Assembly (NCBI GenBank): GCA_965198755.1
Contig: OZ240673.1
Coordinates: 4,278,001-4,342,000, forward strand
Direction of reading: 5' to 3'
Length of the DNA stretch: 64,000 bases
Source: BOG-908 sp963692875
Lineage (GTDB): Bacteria > Pseudomonadota > Alphaproteobacteria > Acetobacterales > Acetobacteraceae
Of this stretch, positions 24,117 to 32,574 are shown piece by piece (positions within the stretch are counted from its first letter, which is position 1; every line of letters starts with the position of its first letter). The notes below the pieces were generated by a model. The model did not search any database, was not told the DNA's origin, and worked only from the letters and a program-made list of their open reading frames with translations. A program made the position numbers and the translations under genes.

Positions 24117-24800
24117 TCACCCGCGCCTCCACCGGTGCCCGAGCAACTCCGCCATCACCAATCCCCCCAGCGCCAGGCTCACCGACATCGCCGCCAGCCG
24201 CGCTGCCTCAGCCTCGCCGCCCGGGGTGTCCAGCGCGTTGTAGATGGCCAGCGGCAGCGTGCGGGTCTGCCCGGGAATGTTGGCGGCAAACGTGATCACC
24301 GCCCCGAACTCGCCCAGGCTCGCGGTGTAGCCCAGCAAGGCGGCCGCCAGCACGCCGGGGGCTGCCAGCGGCAGGGTAATGCTGGTGAAGCGGTCCAGCC
24401 AGTGCGCGCCCAGCGTGCGCGCCGCCTGTTCCAGCTGCGGGTCGATCGCCTCCAGCGACAGCCGGATGGCGCGCACCATCAGCGGAAACACCATCACCCC
24501 GCAGGCGAGCGACGCGCCGGCCTCGGTGAACACCAGCCGCACGTGCAGCACCCGCAACAGCCAGGCGCCGACGGGGCCGTGCGTGCCGAAGGTCAGCAGC
24601 AGTAGCCAGCCGGTGACCACAGGCGGCAGCATCAGCGGCAGGTGCACCGCGGCGTTGAGCAGGAAGCGGCCCGGGAAACGGCCGCGCGCGAGGAGGACGC
24701 CGACGAGCAGGGCCAACGGTAGACCGAAGACCACGGCGCGCAGGGCGACGCGGAGGCTGAGAACGACGGCTTCGCTCTCCGCGGGTGAGAGGGTCAGCAT
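24117..24800 (-). CDS. modB: Molybdate ABC transporter permease
   Basis: The 227-residue inner-membrane channel of the molybdate importer has about five spans. The cytoplasmic coupling motif EAARTLG-type is visible as LEQAARTLGAHWLDRF, followed by the ITLPLAAPGVLAAALLGY block. LPPVVTGWLLLLTFG matches the ModB substrate-pathway region. ATG 24800 gives MLTLSPAE, the common family start. DHR20 separates it from modA and DHR19 from modC, with no room for extra promoters outside the repeats. Confidence 0.92.
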   Translation of the reverse strand: MLTLSPAESEAVVLSLRVALRAVVFGLPLALLVGVLLARGRFPGRFLLNAAVHLPLMLPPVVTGWLLLLTFGTHGPVGAWLLRVLHVRLVFTEAGASLACGVMVFPLMVRAIRLSLEAIDPQLEQAARTLGAHWLDRFTSITLPLAAPGVLAAALLGYTASLGEFGAVITFAANIPGQTRTLPLAIYNALDTPGGEAEAARLAAMSVSLALGGLVMAELLGHRWRRG

Positions 24801-24802
24801 AG

Positions 24803-24943
24803 AAGAAAGCAAGCACTTCTTTTTCTGAAGAAAAAGAAGCAAAAAGACTTTTGTTCGGCTGTCGCGGACTCTCCCACGCGGCGCGCCCAAGGAACCAAAA
24901 GTTTTTTGGTTCTTTTTTTCAAAAAAGAACTGCTTTCTTGCTA
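24803..24943. repeat. DHR20, inside the mod operon between modA and modB
   Basis: CTTC-type left arm, middle CTGTCGCGGACTCTCCCACG then GCGCGCCCAAGG, GTTC-type right arm. The stop codon of modA (TAG) is in its right tail and the modB start lies two bases beyond its left end. Confidence 0.85.
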
Positions 24944-25696
24944 GGGCTTGCTGAACCCGTAATGCCGGAACACGTCCTGCGCCGGCTGCGTGCTCAGGAA
25001 CGCCAGGAACGTCCGTGCATCCCTGCTGTCGTTGTCCGCCACCACCGCGGCCGGATACAGGATAGGGTCGTGGCTGTCGGCTGGGAACTCGGCTGCCACT
25101 GCCAGGCTCGGTGTCACCCGCACGTCGGTGCCGTAGACGATGCCCGCCGGCGCCTCGCCCAGCTCGACCAGACGCAGCGCCGAGCGCACCGAGTCCGTGG
25201 GTGCCAGCCGGCGCTCCAGCTTCGGCCACATGCCCAACCGCTCCAGCGCCTGCTGCGCGTAGATGCCGGCCGGCACGTGCGCAGGGTCGCCCACCGCCAG
25301 CCGGCCGCTGCGCCCCAGCACCGCGTCCAGGTTGCCGCCGGCGGTCAGCGCCACCGGTTTCAGCCCGGCCTTCGGCTCCACCAGCACCAGCGTGTTGCCC
25401 AGCAGGTCAAGCCGGGTGTTCGGCGCTAGCCCGCCGCGGTGGGCCAGGTCGTCCATCCACTTCTCGTCGGCGGAGACGAACACGTCGGCCGGTGCACCGC
25501 GCTCGATCTGCTGGGCCAAGGTGGAACTCGACGCGAACGAGAACACCACGCGGCCGTGGCCGTGCGCCATCCATAGGGCGCCCACGTCCTGCATGGCGTT
25601 GGTCAGGCTGGCGGCGGCGAACACCGTCAGCGTGCTGCCCGCTGCCCACGCGCGCAGCGGCGCGCACAGCAGCAGGCAGGCGAACACGAACCTCAT
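24941..25696 (-). CDS. modA: Molybdate-binding periplasmic protein
   Basis: 251 residues with a signal peptide (hydrophobic FVFACLLLCAPLRAW, cleavage near AWAAG). The solute-binding fold shows TVFAAASLTNAMQDV, FSFASSSTLAQQI, GAPADVFVSADEKWMD, and later the VELGEAPAGIVYGTDV oxyanion-pocket region, all ModA signatures. It captures molybdate or tungstate for ModBC. The start ATG overlaps the stop of the upstream MFS gene by four bases (25693-25696), so the two are translationally coupled. Its stop is inside DHR20. Confidence 0.92.
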   Translation of the reverse strand: MRFVFACLLLCAPLRAWAAGSTLTVFAAASLTNAMQDVGALWMAHGHGRVVFSFASSSTLAQQIERGAPADVFVSADEKWMDDLAHRGGLAPNTRLDLLGNTLVLVEPKAGLKPVALTAGGNLDAVLGRSGRLAVGDPAHVPAGIYAQQALERLGMWPKLERRLAPTDSVRSALRLVELGEAPAGIVYGTDVRVTPSLAVAAEFPADSHDPILYPAAVVADNDSRDARTFLAFLSTQPAQDVFRHYGFSKP

Positions 25697-27210
25697 CGCT
25701 TGCCCCTCATCTTCGCACCCGACATCGCCTGCCCGGCGTTCCTCGCCAGCAGCAGGCCCGCCGGCGCGGCCAGCGCCGATATGCCAGCTACCACCAGGAA
25801 CGCCAGCGCGAAATCCGCCGTTACCGGTGCTGCGTGTGCGCCGCCGGTGCGCGCCAGCGAGAGCACGCCGGCGCTGATGGGGATGCCCACGGTCAGCGAG
25901 ACCTGCTGCAGCATGGCGTACAGCGTGGTGGCGGCACTCATCCGCTCGGCCGGCACGTCGGCATACGCCACCGCGTTATAGGCGGTGAACTGCAGCGAGC
26001 GCAGCATGCCCCCCACGATCAGCACGCCGTATAACGCGGCCAGCGGCCAGCCCGGCCGGAACGCGGCGTAGGCGGCCAGCACCCCGGCGCACAGCGCGCC
26101 GTTGACCACCAGCGTGGTGCGAAAACCCAGGCGGCGCAGCACCCACTGCGTCGCCGGCTTCATGCCGATCGCACCCGCGGCGCTGGCGAAGGTGATCATT
26201 CCGCTCTGCGCCGCACTGCGGCCGAAGCCCACCTGGATCATCAGCGGCAGCAGGAACGGCACCGCGCCGATGCCGATGCGGAACAGCGAGCCGGCGAACA
26301 CCGAGACGGCAAAGGTCGGCAGCCGCAACAGTGAAAAATCCAGTAGCGGCCGCGTCCGGCGCCGCACGTGCACCACGTAGGCAGCGGCCGAGACCACGCT
26401 GACCAGCCCCATCGCGACCACCACCTCCGGCGCCACCAGCCGGCGGCCGGCCACCTCCAGCACGCCCATGAAGCCGGCCAGCGCCAGGCCGGTCAGTGCA
26501 AGCCCGGCCAGGTCGAAGCGCCCCGGCTCGGGCGAGCGCACGTCGCGGATGAACAGGCTAACCAGCGTGAAGCCCAGCACGCCGATCGGCACGTTGATGT
26601 CGAATATCCAGTTCCATGACAGGTAGGTCACGATCAGCCCCCCCACCGGCGGCCCGATCACCGGGCCCACCAGCGCGGGCATCGTCACCCACGCCATCGC
26701 CCCGATCAGCCGCTCCTTGGGCACCGAGCGCAGCAGCACCAGCCGGCCCACCGGCAGCATCATCGCACCGCCGGCCCCTTGCACGACGCGCGCGGCCACC
26801 AGGAAGCCGAGCGAATCCGCCCGCCCGCACAGCACCGAGCCCAGCGTGAACACCGCAATCGCCGCGCGGAACACGTTGCGGGTGCCGAAGCGGTCCGCCA
26901 TCCAGCCGCTGGCGGGGATGAACACGGCAACGGCAAACAGGTAGGACGTCAGCGCAACGTTCATGTGCACCGGGTCCATCCGGAAGGCGCGCGCCATCGC
27001 CGGCAGCGCGGTGGCGATGACCGTGCCGTCCAGGTTGGACATGAACAGCGCGCTGGCCACGATGATCGCCACCAGGCGCTCGTAGCCGGGCGAGACCGCG
27101 TCCGGAGAGGCTTCGGCGGTCGGAATGGGCGCCGGGTCGGCGGTGGTGACGGAGGCCGCCTCCGGGGTGACGGGAAACGGGCGCGCGGATGTCACGAGCG
27201 ACGACGTCAT
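25693..27210 (-). CDS. DHA2-type MFS drug efflux transporter (EmrB/QacA family)
   Basis: 505 residues with about 14 spans. Conserved pieces: NLDGTVIATALPAMARA in span 1, PASGWMADRFGTRNVFRA between spans 2 and 3, AARVVQGAGGAMMLPVGRL in motif C region of span 4-5, and GPPVGGLIVTYLSWNWIFDINVP, all typical of DHA2 proton-drug antiporters. The N-terminal 40 residues are polar and cytoplasmic. It overlaps modA by four bases; coupling of a drug exporter to a molybdate binding protein is unusual. DHR21 lies upstream. Substrate unknown. Confidence 0.88.
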   Translation of the reverse strand: MTSSLVTSARPFPVTPEAASVTTADPAPIPTAEASPDAVSPGYERLVAIIVASALFMSNLDGTVIATALPAMARAFRMDPVHMNVALTSYLFAVAVFIPASGWMADRFGTRNVFRAAIAVFTLGSVLCGRADSLGFLVAARVVQGAGGAMMLPVGRLVLLRSVPKERLIGAMAWVTMPALVGPVIGPPVGGLIVTYLSWNWIFDINVPIGVLGFTLVSLFIRDVRSPEPGRFDLAGLALTGLALAGFMGVLEVAGRRLVAPEVVVAMGLVSVVSAAAYVVHVRRRTRPLLDFSLLRLPTFAVSVFAGSLFRIGIGAVPFLLPLMIQVGFGRSAAQSGMITFASAAGAIGMKPATQWVLRRLGFRTTLVVNGALCAGVLAAYAAFRPGWPLAALYGVLIVGGMLRSLQFTAYNAVAYADVPAERMSAATTLYAMLQQVSLTVGIPISAGVLSLARTGGAHAAPVTADFALAFLVVAGISALAAPAGLLLARNAGQAMSGAKMRGKR

Positions 27211-27242
27211 CTGAGTGGCTCTGAGCCTTTACCCTTTGGTGA

Positions 27243-27371
27243 CAAGCAAGGAAGCAAGGCCTTCTTTTCTGAAGAAAAGAAGCAAAAGACTTTTATTCCT
27301 GCTGTCGCGGAGGTTTCTGCAGCTTGCGCCCTAGGGAACGAAAATCTTTTAAAGAACCGCTTGCTTGCTTT
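27243..27371. repeat. DHR21, right arm decayed
   Basis: CTTC-type left arm (TTCTTTTCTGAAGAAAAGAA variant), middle CTGTCGCGGAGGTTTCTGCA and GCGCCCTAGGG of the DHR35 subtype, right arm reduced to AAAATCTTTTAAAGAACC, then CGCTTGCTTG. Confidence 0.75.
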
Positions 27372-27429
27372 CGACTGGTCGACTTAGCGGCTTGTTCATG
27401 TCGCATCAGGCGGCCTGGAGAGTGACCCG

Positions 27430-27579
27430 AGGAAGCAAGCAAGGCCTTCTTTTTTGAAAAAAAAGAAGCAAAAAACTTTTGCTTCCTCCGCATTTTCAGC
27501 ACTGGTGTTTGTTCTGGCGATACTCGACTGCTGCGATTGTGGAGTTTTGCCCCTCTTTCAAAAAAGCACTGCTTGCTGC
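27430..27579. repeat. DHR22, both arms, central stem lost
   Basis: Left CTTC-type arm intact; middle GCATTTTCAGCACTGGTGTT and CGACTGCTGC, a rare variant shared with DHR31; right arm decayed to CCTCTTTCAAAAAAGCAC then TGCTTGCTG. With DHR21 it fills the 398-bp gap upstream of the MFS gene. Confidence 0.75.
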
Positions 27580-27608
27580 CAGGAGAAAACGGCTAACGGC
27601 ACTTGGTA

Positions 27609-28052
27609 TCAGTAGGTTTTGTAAGGCAGGAACTTGCCGCTCATGGTGATGGACACGCGGTCGCCGGCCGGGTCTGGTTCACGCTCCAGCGCCATGCGGA
27701 AGTCGATGGCGCTCATGATGCCGTCGCCGAACTCCTCGTGGATCAGCGCCTTGAACGTGGTGCCGTAGACGCTGACCAGCTCGTAGAAGCGGTAGACCAG
27801 CGGGTCGGTCGGCACCGAAGTCGGCAGCGAGCCGCGATAGGGCGGCACCTGCAAGAGACGCACCTCCTCGGGCGTGAGCCCGAGGTGGCTGCCGATCGCC
27901 TGTGCGGCCTGCGCGGGCAGCGACATCTGCCCGAGCAGCGCGGCGGTGACGTACTCCTTTGACAGGCCGCCGGACAGCTCGGCGAGGCCCGCCCAGGTGA
28001 GGTCGCGCTCGAGTTTGAGGCGGACGATCTTTTCGGTGAGGGCCAGGCGCAT
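27609..28052 (-). CDS. cynS: Cyanate hydratase (cyanase)
   Basis: 147 residues; converts cyanate and bicarbonate to ammonia and carbon dioxide as a cytoplasmic decamer. The N-terminal helical domain (LTEKIVRLKLERDLTW) precedes the catalytic domain. The catalytic Arg and Glu are in DPLVYRFYELVSVYGTTFKA and the catalytic Ser in DGIMSAIDFRMALE; the end is GKFLPYKTY as in the family. Start: ATG 28052 with a GGAG site seven bases upstream; an ATG at 28067 also exists. No cynT or cynR is next to it. DHR23 lies immediately upstream. Confidence 0.93.
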   Translation of the reverse strand: MRLALTEKIVRLKLERDLTWAGLAELSGGLSKEYVTAALLGQMSLPAQAAQAIGSHLGLTPEEVRLLQVPPYRGSLPTSVPTDPLVYRFYELVSVYGTTFKALIHEEFGDGIMSAIDFRMALEREPDPAGDRVSITMSGKFLPYKTY

Positions 28053-28069
28053 GGGAGTCTCCTGCATAG

Positions 28070-28209
28070 AGAAGGCAAGGCCTTCTTTTTTGAAAAAAAG
28101 AAGCAAAAAACTTTTGCTTCCGCTGTCGCCGAGTCTCCTGAAAGGCCCGCGACAGCCGCAGTAAAAGTTTTTTGGTTCTTTTTTTCAAAAAAGAACTGCT
28201 TTCTTGCTT
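28070..28209. repeat. DHR23, complete
   Basis: CTTC-type left arm and GTTC-type right arm; central half CCGCTGTCGCCGAGTC and partner CGCGACAGCCGCAG mostly paired. The stop TAA of pckA is in its right tail; the cynS start is 18 bases beyond its left end. Confidence 0.85.
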
Positions 28210-29833
28210 ACGCCGCCTTCCGTATCGCCGCCGCCTTAACATCCTCCCCCACCGCACCTGCAAACGTCTCGAAGTTGGCCTCGAACCGCCCCACCAGCTC
28301 CGACGCAGTCGCGTCGTAAGCCGCCGGGTCCGCCCAGGACCGCCGAGGGTCCAGCACTTCGTTGGGGATGCCCGCCACGTCGCGCGGGATCATCAGGCCG
28401 AAGAACGGGTCCGGGCTGAACTGCGCCCTGTCCAGGCTGCCGTCCAGCACCGCGCGCAGCAGCGCCCGCGTGTGGCCGATCGCCATGCGCTTGCCCGTTC
28501 CGTATTTGCCGCCGGTCCAGCCGGTGTTGACCAGCCAGCACGACGCGCCCTCGCGTTCGATCAGCTGCTCCAGCAGCCGGCCGTATACCTCCGGCCGCCG
28601 TGGCAGGAACGGCGCGCCGAAGCAGGTGGAGAAGGTGGCCTGTGGCTCGCGGCCCAGGCCCTTCTCGGTGCCGGCAACGCGCGCGGTGTAGCCGCTGAGG
28701 AAGTGGTACATCGCCTGCGCCGGTGAGAGTTTGGCGATTGGCGGCAGCACGCCGAAGGCGTCGGCCGTCAGCATGATCAGGTTCTTCGGCTGGCCGCCGC
28801 GGCCCGACAGCTCGGCGTTGGGGATGTACTCGATCGGGTAGCAGGAGCGGGTGTTCTCGGTGTAGGCGCCGTCGGCCAGGTCCAGCTGCCCGCACGGGTC
28901 GGCCACCACGTTCTCCAGCACCGTGCCGAAGCGGTGGGTGGCGTCCCAGATCTGCGGTTCGGCCTCGGCGGACAGGTTGATCACCTTGGCGTAGCAGCCG
29001 CCCTCAAAGTTGAATACGCCGTCGGCGCCCCAGCCGTGCTCGTCGTCGCCGATCAGCCGGCGCGCGGGGTCCGAGCTGAGCGTGGTCTTGCCAGTGCCCG
29101 ACAGGCCGAAGAACAGCGCGGTGTCGCCGTCTGCCCCGATGTTGGCGCTGCAGTGCATCGGCATCACGCCCTCTGCCGGCAGATGCCAGTTCATCACGGT
29201 GAAGATCGACTTCTTGATCTCGCCCGCGTACTCGGTGCCGGCGATGACGATGCGCCGCTCGGCGAAGCTCAGCGCGATGGCGGTGCTGGTCCGCACGCCG
29301 TCGGTCGCCGGGTCGGCCTGGAAATCCGGTGCGTGCAGGATGACGTAGTCCGGCTCGAAGGCGGCCAGCTCGGCGCGGCTGGGGCGGATGAACATGTTGC
29401 GGGCGAACAGCGCGTGCCAGGCGCTGGTGCTGACCAGTCGCACCCGCACCCGGCGGGCAGGGTCCGCGCCGGCGTATAGATCCTGGGTAAACAGCTCGCG
29501 CCCCTGCAGGTAGGCCAGCACCCGGTTCGTCAGCCCGGTGAACTTCGAGCGGTCCAGCTTCTGGTTGACCTTGCCCCACCAGACGTCGCCGGTGGTCTCC
29601 GGCTCGTCGACCACGTATTTGTCGGCGACCGACCGGCCGGTATGCACGCCGGTGCGCACGACCAGCGCGCCGTCGGTGGACAGCCGGCCCTCACCGCGGC
29701 GGACCGCGTAGGCCACCAGTTGCGGCGCCGCCAGGTTTGCGTGCACGGCCAGCGGCGCCAACACGCCCGTTCCGGCCAGCGGTGGGTGGCCGTGGCCCGC
29801 TGCTTCGTCCGGCATCACGACACCAGCATCCAT
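28208..29833 (-). CDS. pckA: Phosphoenolpyruvate carboxykinase (ATP)
   Basis: The 541-residue enzyme converts oxaloacetate and ATP to phosphoenolpyruvate and CO2 for gluconeogenesis. Motifs: TGVHTGRSVADKYVV (substrate loop), MHCSANIGADGDTALFFGLSGTGKTTLS containing the kinase-1a P-loop (listed in two parts: MHCSANIGADGD and FFGLSGTGKTTLS), GDDEHGWG (kinase-2), FNFEGGCYAK, and ENTRSCYPIEYI. The end is typical. Start ATG 29833 gives a slightly long N-terminus (MDAGVVMPDEAAG). In many alphaproteobacteria pckA is divergent from chvI; here only a small oxidase-like gene lies between. Confidence 0.95.
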   Translation of the reverse strand: MDAGVVMPDEAAGHGHPPLAGTGVLAPLAVHANLAAPQLVAYAVRRGEGRLSTDGALVVRTGVHTGRSVADKYVVDEPETTGDVWWGKVNQKLDRSKFTGLTNRVLAYLQGRELFTQDLYAGADPARRVRVRLVSTSAWHALFARNMFIRPSRAELAAFEPDYVILHAPDFQADPATDGVRTSTAIALSFAERRIVIAGTEYAGEIKKSIFTVMNWHLPAEGVMPMHCSANIGADGDTALFFGLSGTGKTTLSSDPARRLIGDDEHGWGADGVFNFEGGCYAKVINLSAEAEPQIWDATHRFGTVLENVVADPCGQLDLADGAYTENTRSCYPIEYIPNAELSGRGGQPKNLIMLTADAFGVLPPIAKLSPAQAMYHFLSGYTARVAGTEKGLGREPQATFSTCFGAPFLPRRPEVYGRLLEQLIEREGASCWLVNTGWTGGKYGTGKRMAIGHTRALLRAVLDGSLDRAQFSPDPFFGLMIPRDVAGIPNEVLDPRRSWADPAAYDATASELVGRFEANFETFAGAVGEDVKAAAIRKAA

Positions 29834-29887
29834 CGATCGTCTCTCCCCTGTCGCCGCGCCGCGTCCGGGCCAGCCTTGGCACGATTG

Positions 29888-30607
29888 TCACACGACCCGG
29901 GCCGCCTGCACCAGACGCGCCAGCGCTGCCTCCAGCTGGTCAGCGTTCTCCGCCGGCCGGTCGAAGGCGACCCGCACCACCGCCTCGTCCTGTGCCAGGT
30001 CGATACCGTCGGAGTCCACGCCCAGCAGGCGCCAGGCCCCGGTGCCGCCGGCCAGCCGCGCGGCTGCCGCCAGCGCCCCGGCCCGGCCGGGGTTCCACCG
30101 GGCGATGATGCTGTCCTGGGCGGCCTGCGTGGGGACGGCATGGGCGGGCGGCGCGAGGGTGTCCGCGGCCATCCTCCTCGCCAGCCCGAAACCGCCGACG
30201 TAGTGGGCCTGCAGCGTCACCAGCCGCCACAGGCCGAAATCGGCAAAGTCCGCGTAGAGCGCGGCGTAAGGGTGCCGGCTGACCCAGAAGCGGCGCAGCG
30301 CCGGGTCGGGCTCCGGCGCCGCAGTGGCGACCACGGTCAGGCGCGGCGCCGTCTGCGGGTTGGCCCCGGTGGCCGGGCCGGCCGCCAGCAGGGCGCAGCG
30401 CGGGTCCGCCCGCAGGTGGGTTGTGTGGGCGGACAGGCCGGAGAGAAGCAGCAGCACAGTGCCGTCCGGCGTGACCGCCGGCGTAACCAGGGATGCAAAG
30501 GGATGCCCGTCGGACTGGGTGGCCAGCGTGGCAGACTTGGCCGCGCGCAGCAGGCAGCGGGCGGCGAACGCGTGGCCGGCCGCGCTCTGGTTTGCCTCGC
30601 TGTTCAA
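29888..30607 (-). CDS. Pyridoxamine 5'-phosphate oxidase-like / HugZ-type heme-utilisation protein
   Basis: 239 residues. The N-terminal split-barrel (about 10-140) resembles flavin- or heme-binding PNPOx-like proteins: AARCLLRAAKSATLATQSDGHPFASLVTPAVTPDG (shown as AKSATLATQSDGHPF and SLVTPAVTPDG), then LSGLSAHTTHL. The C-terminal DUF2470-like part ends with VGGFGLARRM and a helical domain. The start is TTG 30607 (LNSEANQSAAG), with a perfect GGAGG site four bases upstream. It is between pckA and chvI and reads in the pckA direction with 54 bp between. Heme or FMN binding is inferred from family only. Confidence 0.78.
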   Translation of the reverse strand: MNSEANQSAAGHAFAARCLLRAAKSATLATQSDGHPFASLVTPAVTPDGTVLLLLSGLSAHTTHLRADPRCALLAAGPATGANPQTAPRLTVVATAAPEPDPALRRFWVSRHPYAALYADFADFGLWRLVTLQAHYVGGFGLARRMAADTLAPPAHAVPTQAAQDSIIARWNPGRAGALAAAARLAGGTGAWRLLGVDSDGIDLAQDEAVVRVAFDRPAENADQLEAALARLVQAARVV

Positions 30608-30645
30608 CTCGCCTCCTGTGCGGTGTTGGTGTGCGTCGAGAGGGC

Positions 30646-30799
30646 GAGCAAGCAAGCAAGCGGTTCTTTTTTGAAAAAAAGAACCAAAAAACTTTTGTCT
30701 CTGTACGGTGCGTGGTGTGGGGGGCGTGGTGTTGCAGTTTGCGCGACAGCAGGGACAAAAGCTTTTTGCTTCTTTTTCTCGAAAAAGAAGGCCTTTCTT
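30646..30799. repeat. DHR24, complete, between divergent genes
   Basis: GTTC-type left arm and CTTC-type right arm; loop region unusually long and G-rich (GGTGTGGGGGGCGTGGTG). It lies between the PNPOx-like gene and chvI. Confidence 0.85.
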
Positions 30800-30855
30800 C
30801 TGCCCCGCAGCCGCGCGTGCCTGCGTTGTGCTGCCGCGCGCGTAGGACCTATCCC

Positions 30856-31554
30856 ATGAAACACACCATCGCCCTCGTCGACGACGACCGCAACATCCTC
30901 ACAAGCGTGTCGATGACCCTCGAGCAGGAGGGCTACACGGTGCGCACCTACACCGACGGCGAGAGCGCCCTGCAGGCGATCAACGCCCGCCCGGTGGACC
31001 TCGCCGTGCTCGACATCAAGATGCCGCGCATGGACGGCATGGAGCTGCTGCAGCGCCTGCGCCAGCGCAGCCAGATGCCGGTGATCTTTCTCACCAGCAA
31101 GGACGAGGAGGTGGACGAGCTGATGGGCCTGCGCCTGGGTGCGGACGACTACATCACCAAACCGTTCAGCCAGCGCCTGCTGATCGAACGCATCCGCGCG
31201 CTGCTCCGCCGCAACGAGACCAGCCGCGCCGAGGGCTCGGGCGCCCCGGCCGGCGGCATCCTCACCCGCGGCGACCTGGTGCTCGACGAGACCAAGCACC
31301 AGTGCATATGGAAAGGTACTGACATCCAGCTGACGGTGACCGAGTTCCTGCTGGTCAAGGCGCTGGCGGCGCGGCCGGGCATGGTGAAGTCACGCGACCA
31401 GCTGATCGACGCGGCCTACGGCGAGAACACCTTCGTGGACGACCGCACCATCGACAGCCACGTCAAGCGCGTGCGCAAGAAGTTCAGGCAGGTGGACGGG
31501 GAGTTCAACGCGTTCGAGACGCTCTATGGGATCGGGTATCGATACAAAGAGTGA
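30856..31554 (+). CDS. chvI: ChvI-type response regulator
   Basis: 232 residues: receiver (1-115) and OmpR-type DNA-binding domain. The opening ALVDDDRNILTSVSMTLEQE, the phosphorylation region LDIKMPRMDGMELLQRLRQ and FLTSKDEEVDELMGL are near-identical to alphaproteobacterial ChvI regulators, which respond to acid and envelope stress through ChvG. The winged helix has the VDDRTIDSHVKRVRKKF block. ATG 30856 follows DHR24. The linked pckA supports the assignment, but the sensor kinase chvG is not downstream as is usual; DHR25 and non-coding DNA follow. Confidence 0.9.
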   Translation: MKHTIALVDDDRNILTSVSMTLEQEGYTVRTYTDGESALQAINARPVDLAVLDIKMPRMDGMELLQRLRQRSQMPVIFLTSKDEEVDELMGLRLGADDYITKPFSQRLLIERIRALLRRNETSRAEGSGAPAGGILTRGDLVLDETKHQCIWKGTDIQLTVTEFLLVKALAARPGMVKSRDQLIDAAYGENTFVDDRTIDSHVKRVRKKFRQVDGEFNAFETLYGIGYRYKE

Positions 31555-31610
31555 AAACCTCTCTTTTTGAAAAGAAGCAAAAAACTTTTGTCGCCGCTGT
31601 CGCGCGGTCC
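31555..31610. repeat. DHR25, left arm only
   Basis: Shortened CTTC-type-like arm (CTCTCTTTTTGAAAAGAAG) followed by CAAAAAACTTTTGTCGCCGCTGTCGCGCG (positions 31579-31607). No right arm is found. It starts at the chvI stop. Confidence 0.65.
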
Positions 31611-31864
31611 CTGACGTTGTTTTGCTCGCCTTGCCTGGCAGTGTCCTCGAAACGCGGTCAACTAGACGTCGATCAAGCCGAGCAGCCCCTCAAACTCCAG
31701 GTCAGGTCGACGATGTTGCCGAGGCTGGGCTGTGCAAGGCTATTTCCGTCAGCACCACCGCGCCGACAATCGGTCCCTCCGCCACGTCCGGCCTGGCGAA
31801 GGACGCTACCCAGCAGGCTTCCCAGCTGGGCTCACGCCTGAACGTCAGCGTCTGAAGCGAGGCT
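31611..31864. other. 254-bp non-coding stretch where chvG would be expected
   Basis: No gene recognised. A stem-loop (CTGAAGC, loop GAG, GCTTCAG; 31852-31868) overlaps the stop codon of the convergent YciE-type gene. It may protect or end that transcript, but it lacks a T-run. Confidence 0.5.
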
Positions 31865-32368
31865 TCAGGCGGCTTTGGCTGCCATCTTGGCGGTCTTCTC
31901 GCCAAGCTTGCTGGCGTATTCGTCGCCCTTGTAGATGTCGCTGACGATCTGCTTCAGCTTGCTGACGTGCTCCTTCTTGCCCAGTGCGGCCGCGTAGGCG
32001 GCGGCAGAGCCGAAACCCGCGATGCCGTAGTGTGACATACGCTGGTATTGCGCAATGATGGCGATGTCGAGCAGCTCGCCCTTTTCCGGCGCTTCCTTCA
32101 CCGTGTGCTTCAGGGCTTCCTTCACCAGGCCTTCCATGCCCTTGCAGTGCTCCTTCTCCACCTCCTCGTGGGCGTCCGCGAGCAGGCCCTTCAGCGTGTC
32201 GGCATGCGTCTTGATGCCGGTGACGGACTGCTGGAGCAGCTCCTTCAGCTTGGGGTCGTGCGCGTGCTCGGCCATCGTGGTGACCGCGCGGGTCATCTGG
32301 TCGTTGGCGGACCAAAGGTCCTTCATCTCGTCGCCGTAGATCTCTTCGAGGCTGTCTGGTGCGGGCAT
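31865..32368 (-). CDS. YciE/YciF-type ferritin-like protein (DUF892)
   Basis: 167 residues, all helical, with the DUF892 metal-binding pattern: LEEIYGDEMKDLWSA at about 6-20, THADTLKGLLADAHEE, and a late AQYQRMSHYGIAGFGSAAAYA segment. The family forms four-helix di-iron proteins linked to stress responses. ATG 32368 has a GGAG site seven bases upstream. Expressed from the gap containing DHR26, divergent from the permease. Ala/Lys-rich C-terminus (KTAKMAAKAA). Enzymatic role not established. Confidence 0.85.
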   Translation of the reverse strand: MPAPDSLEEIYGDEMKDLWSANDQMTRAVTTMAEHAHDPKLKELLQQSVTGIKTHADTLKGLLADAHEEVEKEHCKGMEGLVKEALKHTVKEAPEKGELLDIAIIAQYQRMSHYGIAGFGSAAAYAAALGKKEHVSKLKQIVSDIYKGDEYASKLGEKTAKMAAKAA

Positions 32369-32406
32369 TTGGTGTCTCCGTTGGTGTGCGGGCGTTCAAC
32401 GAGAGA

Positions 32407-32546
32407 AGAAAGCACGCAGTTCTTTTTTGAAAAAAAGAACCAAAAAACTTTTGCTCCCTGTTGGCGACCTTTCCGGCGAGCGCCCGACAGCGGAGTCAAA
32501 AGTTTTTTGCTTCTTTTTTTCAAAAAAGAAGGCCTTGCTTGCTTGC
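32407..32546. repeat. DHR26, complete, between divergent genes
   Basis: GTTC-type left arm, central GTTGGCGACCTTTCCGGCG and CGCCCGACAGCGGAGTC, CTTC-type right arm. It ends 29 bases before the permease start. Confidence 0.85.
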
Positions 32547-32574
32547 TGACCGAATCGCCAGGACGCCCCGCCCC

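Noticed and set aside
31622..31855. Small plus-strand frame between chvI and the YciE-type gene
   Set aside because: No ribosome-binding site, no recognisable family, and the composition resembles decayed DNA.
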